This document shows positions 8,162-12,779 of a stretch of 12,779 nucleotides of DNA, piece by piece. How positions within the stretch are numbered: position 1 is the stretch's first letter; each line of letters starts with the position of its first letter. The notes under the pieces are model-generated. The model did no database searches, was not told the DNA's origin, and was given only the letters and a program-made list of their open reading frames with translations. Made by a program: the position numbers and the translations under genes. Source of the stretch: Sideroxydans sp. (GTDB lineage: Bacteria > Pseudomonadota > Gammaproteobacteria > Burkholderiales > Gallionellaceae); contig JAVBYP010000255.1 of the NCBI GenBank assembly GCA_030823965.1, forward strand, positions 1-12,779. Direction: 5' to 3'.

Positions 8162-10222
8162 CTAGAAATAAACGTTCGCTGTAAGATAAGCCCGCCGTTT
8201 GAATAAGAGATTCGCCATCTGCGCTATATTGCCGTATCCCGTATAGTTATCTTGGAATGCATTTTGCAATATAACTGCGACCTCCCCTCCTCCTGGTCTT
8301 TCTTCTTTCCCAAATTTTTTTGCCAAACGAAAATCAATTCTGTGCATCATTGATTCGGCAGGTAGTGCCGAGTAAACATCAGTCACTCTGACCGCATCCC
8401 TGAAATAATAACCTGTGCTGAAATCGACAGTTTCTGACAACCCCTGACTGAGCAATATATTTGCGCTATTGACTGGCACCGATGCACTGCAAAGTGCCAA
8501 GTAGTCACTCTGGTATGCTTGCCCAAGCATTTGGGCTAAAGTTTGAGAAGCTGAAATCTGGAGCGCGTTGAAATATTGCGTCGGATAAGAACTGAAGCGG
8601 CAACTCGCTTGTTGTCTCGCATAATTTAGATTCACTCGGCCTGATTCCCATCGATAGTCTGCCGAAATTTCGACCCCCTTGAAAGTGCCATCTGTTAGAT
8701 TCTTAAAGCTACTCTTTGGGTCTGCAAGATTGCTAAGATCGGCGTAAAAATCAAGTCCAATGATATCCCTCACCGTCTCGTAGTAGATGCGCCCATCCAG
8801 ATTCAACTGACCAAAGTTCCCTACATATCCAATCTCCCTCGTTGCTATCTTTTCAGGGCGTAATTCATTAATAGGTGGTACGTAGGCCCTACTCCAATAT
8901 TTATTCGCCGCCGTTGTTAGATACATCTCAGACATCACCGGATTTCTAGTTGCTGTCCCATATGAAGCTCTCAAAGTGTGCTGCGGTTGGATGTGATAAT
9001 TAACCGAAACTCGGGGCGAGTTGTTCTTATGTCCAGCTCCATCATCCTCGAACATAGTACCGATGTTTATCACCGTCGACTCCATCGGCCTCCATTCATC
9101 ATGCGCAAAAACTCTTGACTGATTTAGGCTGTGGGTAGATGTGAAGATCAATGGTTGCTCTGCGAAATCATATCGAAATCCGCCGCCCCAAACGATTCGA
9201 TTCTCCTTCCAAAGCTGAGTGGTATTTTGAATCTCAATATCTTGACGTGAGCTGCTGGAGTAATCAGTTCCAAACACAGTCGGAATCACGTTCCAGTCAA
9301 CAGCCTTCATTGGATCTGTGGAGTTTCTATTGATTCTGTAATAAGAAAGCTTAGACTCGTCACCAGAATCCCAGGTATGTCGCCACGCCACCATCTGAAA
9401 TTCATTTTTTGACTCTATGGTTCGGAAGATATCTTTTTCTGGCTGTCCTTTTGTTCCTCTTCCTGACTCTCCTGCATTCAGCCCAAGTTGAAATTCAAAA
9501 GTATCACTGAAGTTGACTCTAAAATTGGAACGCATTGTTAGAATTCGATTTGTACTTGAATCATTCAGTACTTCTGGATTATCACCATCGTCAGCGCGGT
9601 AGGCATATGAAAGTCGGTAATCGAATCTTTCACCCGCTCCACCTTGTTGAGCTGAGATGTTCGAAATGCCCATTTCCCCCTGACTCACCGAGAGTCTATC
9701 GGACTCCAAAAATGAGGGATCTTTTGTAATGATATTAATGACACCATAAAAAGAGTTTGTGCCATGAGATGCTGCAGAAGGTCCTCGCACCACCTCTATT
9801 CGCTCAATGCCTTCAACTAATAATGGTAGCCCGCTCCAATCGACACCACCGAATGGAGGTAGGTAGACACTTCGTCCATCCACCAATACTTGCATTCGAC
9901 GTGAATATTGATCTGTTACGCCATTAAGTGAAACAAAAGGCTGATTGGCACCCGCATTTCCAACATACATCCCAGGTACGAGCCTGAACAAATCCACAAC
10001 CGATCTAAAACCAGATGATCGAATCATCTGGCGATCAATGATCGTCATTGAGTTAGGTGAATCAGAGAGCGGCTGAGAAAGGCGTGAGGCGGTCAGAACA
10101 ACAGGGAATTCTTGGAGATAAGATTGCTCTGTGATGTTCTCTTCGGCGGAAAAGGCTGATGATGAAATCGAGATCAGTACTGCAGATAGCAAGCTTCGGA
10201 TAAAGATCAAATCGCGATACAT
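8162..10222 (-). CDS. TonB-dependent outer-membrane receptor
   Basis: A 686-residue ligand-gated outer-membrane channel powered by TonB-ExbBD. The chosen ATG (10222) is followed by a clear signal peptide cut at AFSA|EE (after residue 26) and preceded by GAGG 4 nt upstream; an upstream GTG at 10261 would add 13 residues in front of the signal and is less likely. A possible TonB box lies at about 39-45 (FPVVLTA). The plug runs about 45-168, ending with VEGIERIEVVRGPSAASHG and NSFYGVINIITKDP. The remainder is a beta-barrel ending in the terminal Phe (NVYF) needed for barrel assembly. Cys541 and Cys578 lie in a non-conserved stretch and could form a loop disulfide. It lacks the FecA-type N-terminal signalling extension. 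The plug resembles the BtuB/CirA general class, but the substrate (siderophore, cobalamin, metal complex, other) cannot be told. The binding-protein gene starts 25 bp downstream. Confidence 0.93.
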   Translation of the reverse strand: MYRDLIFIRSLLSAVLISISSSAFSAEENITEQSYLQEFPVVLTASRLSQPLSDSPNSMTIIDRQMIRSSGFRSVVDLFRLVPGMYVGNAGANQPFVSLNGVTDQYSRRMQVLVDGRSVYLPPFGGVDWSGLPLLVEGIERIEVVRGPSAASHGTNSFYGVINIITKDPSFLESDRLSVSQGEMGISNISAQQGGAGERFDYRLSYAYRADDGDNPEVLNDSSTNRILTMRSNFRVNFSDTFEFQLGLNAGESGRGTKGQPEKDIFRTIESKNEFQMVAWRHTWDSGDESKLSYYRINRNSTDPMKAVDWNVIPTVFGTDYSSSSRQDIEIQNTTQLWKENRIVWGGGFRYDFAEQPLIFTSTHSLNQSRVFAHDEWRPMESTVINIGTMFEDDGAGHKNNSPRVSVNYHIQPQHTLRASYGTATRNPVMSEMYLTTAANKYWSRAYVPPINELRPEKIATREIGYVGNFGQLNLDGRIYYETVRDIIGLDFYADLSNLADPKSSFKNLTDGTFKGVEISADYRWESGRVNLNYARQQASCRFSSYPTQYFNALQISASQTLAQMLGQAYQSDYLALCSASVPVNSANILLSQGLSETVDFSTGYYFRDAVRVTDVYSALPAESMMHRIDFRLAKKFGKEERPGGGEVAVILQNAFQDNYTGYGNIAQMANLLFKRRAYLTANVYF

Positions 10223-10281
10223 GAAACCTCGCAAACAGATTGATTGAGAACGGAAGCTCACTATTCACCCCACAAACACAG

Positions 10282-10293
10282 ACCATCCATGGT
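10282..10293. promoter_or_regulatory. Short dyad upstream of the TonB receptor gene
   Basis: The perfect inverted repeat ACCAT-CC-ATGGT lies in the 92-bp gap between the 3' end of tRNA-Pro and the receptor ATG. The 2-nt centre is too short for a hairpin, so if meaningful it would be a protein-binding site. Five-base arms can arise by chance. I found no convincing -35/-10 pair for the receptor gene in this gap; its promoter may be weak, need an activator, or be the tRNA promoter by readthrough. Confidence 0.2.
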
Positions 10294-10314
10294 GATGATA
10301 GTACATAATAAACT

Positions 10315-10391
<77 letters not shown>

Positions 10392-10400
10392 AAGTGCTAG

Positions 10401-10409
10401 ATTATATCA
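10401..10409 (-). promoter_or_regulatory. Extended -10 promoter of tRNA-Pro
   Basis: Read on the - strand the bases are TGATATAAT, a perfect extended -10 (TGnTATAAT). No good -35 is visible at 16-18 bp spacing, which fits an extended -10 promoter. Only 9 nt separate the box from the mature tRNA 5' end, so transcription should begin about 3-4 nt before it, leaving almost no leader for RNase P to remove. Confidence 0.7.
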
Positions 10410-10454
10410 GAGCAAACTTTCTCTTGAGATGCTTTCGAGGGAAGAGACCGATGT

Positions 10455-10829
10455 TTAAGCACGTAACAAACTCAAGATATCTTGCAGCTCACGACGCATG
10501 TGAAGTTCGTGAGGGACGACTTTCTCAACGGCCGATTTTTCTGCATGTCGACTCTCTAGATGTTGCTGATCGAGTCTACTACGTGCTCCGCTGATGGTGA
10601 ATCCCTCTTCGTACAACAATTCGCGGATGCGACGTATCAGAAGGACTTCGTGATGTTGGTAGTAACGGCGGTTACCACCACGTTTGACGGGTTTTAATTG
10701 GGTGAACTCTTGCTCCCAATACCTCAGAACGTGCGCCTTGACTCCACACAATTCGCTCACTTCACCGATGGTGAAGTAGCGCTTTGCCGGTATGGCCGGC
10801 AATGCAGAATCAACTACGTGCGGTTCCAT
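10455..10829 (-). CDS. Small MerR-family transcriptional regulator (ihfA-linked)
   Basis: A 124-residue DNA-binding protein. The MerR winged helix-turn-helix covers about 17-85: [22 protein letters not shown] (helix-turn-helix), then the wing RGGNRRYY at 50-57 and the helix [21 protein letters not shown] short helical tail (about 95-124) can serve for dimerisation; there is no C-terminal effector domain and no metal-binding cysteines of the MerR/CueR kind, so it is not a classical metal or drug sensor. Its ATG overlaps the end of ihfA by 20 bp, so the two are cotranscribed and probably coupled. This pairing with ihfA is common in beta- and gammaproteobacteria, but its targets are generally uncharacterised. 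Confidence 0.92.
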   Translation of the reverse strand: MEPHVVDSALPAIPAKRYFTIGEVSELCGVKAHVLRYWEQEFTQLKPVKRGGNRRYYQHHEVLLIRRIRELLYEEGFTISGARSRLDQQHLESRHAEKSAVEKVVPHELHMRRELQDILSLLRA

Positions 10830-11121
10830 GATAGGTCTTCTCTACCATGCTCTTGAGCTTCTGGCTTGGATGGAAAGTCACGACACGACGTGCAGTGATG
10901 GGAATCTCTTCGCCAGTCTTTGGATTGCGGCCCGGACGTTGAGGTTTATCGCGCAACTGGAAGTTGCCAAAACCGGAAAGTTTGACACTATCCCCTTTTT
11001 CCAACTGCATGCGGATCTCTTCAAAGAAAGCTTCCACCATATCTTTTGCTTCGCGCTTGTTCAAACCGACCTTCTCGAAAAGTAGGTCTGCCAATTCTGC
11101 TTTGGTTAATGTCGTTACCAT
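10810..11121 (-). CDS. ihfA: Integration host factor subunit alpha
   Basis: IHF-alpha pairs with IHF-beta to bind and sharply bend DNA at specific sites, acting in transcription, replication and recombination. The chosen ATG (11121) gives 103 residues, the usual length, and has AAGGGGA upstream; an in-frame ATG at 11169 would add 16 residues and lies inside pheT, so it is rejected. The DNA-binding beta-arm is at about 52-75 ([20 protein letters not shown]), with the intercalating Pro in RPGRNP near 63-64, then [18 protein letters not shown], which fits IHF-alpha better than HU or IHF-beta. It starts 10 bp after pheT and overlaps the MerR-type gene, so all three are likely one operon, as in other proteobacteria where pheST-ihfA is autoregulated by IHF. 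Confidence 0.96.
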   Translation of the reverse strand: MVTTLTKAELADLLFEKVGLNKREAKDMVEAFFEEIRMQLEKGDSVKLSGFGNFQLRDKPQRPGRNPKTGEEIPITARRVVTFHPSQKLKSMVEKTYHGTARS

Positions 11122-11131
11122 TACTTCCCCT

Positions 11132-12779
11132 TCAACTACGTAGCTGTGCGCCGTTTTTATTAAGTGCATCTACCAACAGTGCGATGCTTGGTTCAATCTC
11201 AGATTCGGTCAGTGTCTTTTGAGTATCTTGTAATAACACACGGAATGCAAGGCTTTTTTTGCCTTGCTCGACTCCCTTTCCACGGTACACATCGAACAGT
11301 CCGATGTCTTCCACGAAAGGTGCTTTCACACCACGCATGGCTATCAATAATTTCTCTACCAACGCTGATTCGTCGACCAGTACAGCAATGTCTCGGCGCA
11401 CCAAAGGGAAGCGCGAGATGCCAGTTGCCTTGGGGACTGGGATACTTGCTAGCGCAGACATGTCGATCTCGAACCACACTGGCGGATTCGGCAAATCATA
11501 TTGCTGTTGCCATTGCGGATGTAACTCACCGATCCGGCCTATCTCTTTGCCATCCAAAATGATCTTGGCTGATTTACCAGGATGAGAGGCCGCATGAACT
11601 TGAGCTTGAAAGCTCACCGTCAATGGTGCGAACAGCGCCTCGACATCGCCCTTCACATCGTAGAAATCGACATTGCGCGATGACACACCCCACTGCTCCG
11701 ATTGCGCCCCCCCGTAGGCCAACCCAGCCAAGCGCTCTTGTTGCAGATAGCCGTTCTTTGAAGTCGAGAAGCAAGCTCCAACTTCAAACAATCGCACACG
11801 CGTTTGTTTGCGCGCGAGATTGGTTCTCAGCGATTCCAAGAGTCCGCCTAGCAAACTACTACGCATGACGCTCATCTGGCTAGCGATGGGATTCTTCAAG
11901 GTGATGGGTGCTACATTGCCGCACAGATCGCGCTCCCAAGCGGACTCCACAAAAGCGTAGTTGATGGTCTCCTGATAGTCACGTGAGACCATTGCTTGCA
12001 TCAGTTTTGCCAAGGGACGTTGCGACTCGATGCGTGGCAGGATGCTCATCCGCGCCTGGATTGGCGCTGGCTGGATGTTCTCGTAACCATGTACACGCGC
12101 GACTTCTTCTACCAGATCCTCTTCGATCTCGATATCGAAGCGATAACTAGGCGGTGTCACCATGAACGTATCACCATCCTGTTGGAACGCCATCCCAAGC
12201 CGTGACAGGATCTGTGCGATCTGCTCAGGCTGCAACGAGATACCCAGCACGCGATGTACGCGCGAAGTACGTAGCTTCACTGGATGGCGGACTGGCAACT
12301 CACTAATGACTTCACTCACTGCTCCCGCTTGTCCGCCGCAGATATCTAGTATCAATTGAGTCGCGCGATCTAGCGCAAAAGCTGTTGCAGCGAAATCCAC
12401 CCCACGCTCGAAGCGATAAGAAGAATCCGAGCTGAAACCAAGGCGACGCGATTTTCCTACGATGACGTGAGGTGCGAAGAATGCACTTTCAAGGAAGATG
12501 TCAGTAGTAGCTTCATCCACTGCACTATCTGCCCCTCCCATCACACCAGCCAAGGCAACAGGAGATTTTGCATCTGCGATCACCAGCATGTCACCTTGCA
12601 GTTCGACAAGTTGCTCGTTCAATAATTTGATCGTTTCTCCAGCGCGTGCAAAACGCACTTCGATGTCGCCATCCAGTTTGTTCAGATCGAAGGCATGCAA
12701 GGGTTGGCCAAGTTCCAACAATACGTAGTTGGTCACATCGACCAATGCACTGATGCTTCGCAAACCGCAACGCTCCAAG
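11132..12779 (-). CDS. pheT: Phenylalanine--tRNA ligase beta subunit, C-terminal two thirds (5' end outside window)
   Basis: The PheRS beta subunit works in an alpha2-beta2 enzyme that charges tRNA-Phe, supplying editing and tRNA binding. About 548 residues are visible of a usual ~790-800. The first visible codon, TTG (12778-12776), is an internal Leu of the conserved [19 protein letters not shown] segment, not a start. In fragment numbering, the B3/B4 editing domain covers about 1-160 ([20 protein letters not shown], then [10 protein letters not shown]), B5 about 165-235 ([20 protein letters not shown]), a catalytic-like core to about 450, and the C-terminal FDX-ACB anticodon-binding domain about 455-548 ([16 protein letters not shown]). 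The frame has no interruption. pheS presumably lies just beyond the right edge. Confidence 0.96.
   Translation of the reverse strand, partial: LERCGLRSISALVDVTNYVLLELGQPLHAFDLNKLDGDIEVRFARAGETIKLLNEQLVELQGDMLVIADAKSPVALAGVMGGADSAVDEATTDIFLESAFFAPHVIVGKSRRLGFSSDSSYRFERGVDFAATAFALDRATQLILDICGGQAGAVSEVISELPVRHPVKLRTSRVHRVLGISLQPEQIAQILSRLGMAFQQDGDTFMVTPPSYRFDIEIEEDLVEEVARVHGYENIQPAPIQARMSILPRIESQRPLAKLMQAMVSRDYQETINYAFVESAWERDLCGNVAPITLKNPIASQMSVMRSSLLGGLLESLRTNLARKQTRVRLFEVGACFSTSKNGYLQQERLAGLAYGGAQSEQWGVSSRNVDFYDVKGDVEALFAPLTVSFQAQVHAASHPGKSAKIILDGKEIGRIGELHPQWQQQYDLPNPPVWFEIDMSALASIPVPKATGISRFPLVRRDIAVLVDESALVEKLLIAMRGVKAPFVEDIGLFDVYRGKGVEQGKKSLAFRVLLQDTQKTLTESEIEPSIALLVDALNKNGAQLRS

Noticed and set aside
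10223..10261. GTG at 10261 as the start of the TonB receptor.
   Set aside because: It would place 13 residues before a well-formed signal peptide, and the ATG at 10222 has a GAGG ribosome site.
10290..10314. Possible Fur box in the AT-rich stretch upstream of the TonB receptor gene (GATAGTACATAATAA on the + strand).
   Set aside because: It matches the GATAATGATAATCATTATC consensus only in part and lacks the required symmetry, so iron regulation cannot be claimed from it.
10223..10314. Rho-independent terminator after tRNA-Pro.
   Set aside because: There is no GC-rich hairpin followed by a T-run; the best inverted repeat has a 2-nt centre and cannot fold.
11122..11169. ATG at 11169 as the start of ihfA.
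   Set aside because: It adds 16 residues not typical of IHF-alpha and overlaps pheT; the ATG at 11121 has a good ribosome site and gives the family length.

Overview
This window looks like chromosomal DNA of a betaproteobacterium. The evidence is the two housekeeping gene orders it carries, recJ-prfB-lysS and pheT-ihfA-merR-tRNA-Pro, and protein sequences close to the betaproteobacterial forms as I remember them. Composition is about half G+C. A relative of the Nitrosomonadales or Gallionellaceae would fit, but that placement is inference and no rRNA or other marker is present. I see no insertion sequence, integrase, CRISPR array or phage gene.

Layout. The left half (1-5349) reads on the + strand: the 3' end of recJ, a multi-membrane MgtC/DUF4010 protein, prfB (release factor 2, with its programmed +1 frameshift intact), lysS, and a Crp/Fnr-type regulator whose start overlaps the lysS stop. 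The right end (10315-12779) reads on the - strand: truncated pheT, ihfA, a small MerR-type regulator and a tRNA-Pro(GGG) with its own extended -10 promoter. Between them (5351-10222, - strand) lies the accessory part: a TonB-dependent outer-membrane receptor, a periplasmic ABC-type substrate-binding protein, and a membrane-bound hybrid histidine kinase ending in a receiver domain.

How the genes may work together. The three accessory genes are tightly packed: 25 bp lie between receptor and binding protein, and the binding protein and kinase overlap by 4 bp. No ABC permease or ATPase gene is present. The simplest reading is a sense-and-import module: the receptor brings a scarce ligand across the outer membrane, the binding protein captures it in the periplasm, and the loaded protein reports to the kinase. 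This is inference, and the ligand cannot be read from the sequence. The kinase has no DNA-binding output domain and no separate response regulator lies beside it. It converges on the Crp/Fnr gene with only one base between their stop codons.

The main points for a second look are the receptor/binding protein/kinase module, the cysteine-rich Crp/Fnr protein coupled to lysS, the prfB recoding site with a variant Shine-Dalgarno-like element, and the almost leaderless tRNA-Pro promoter.
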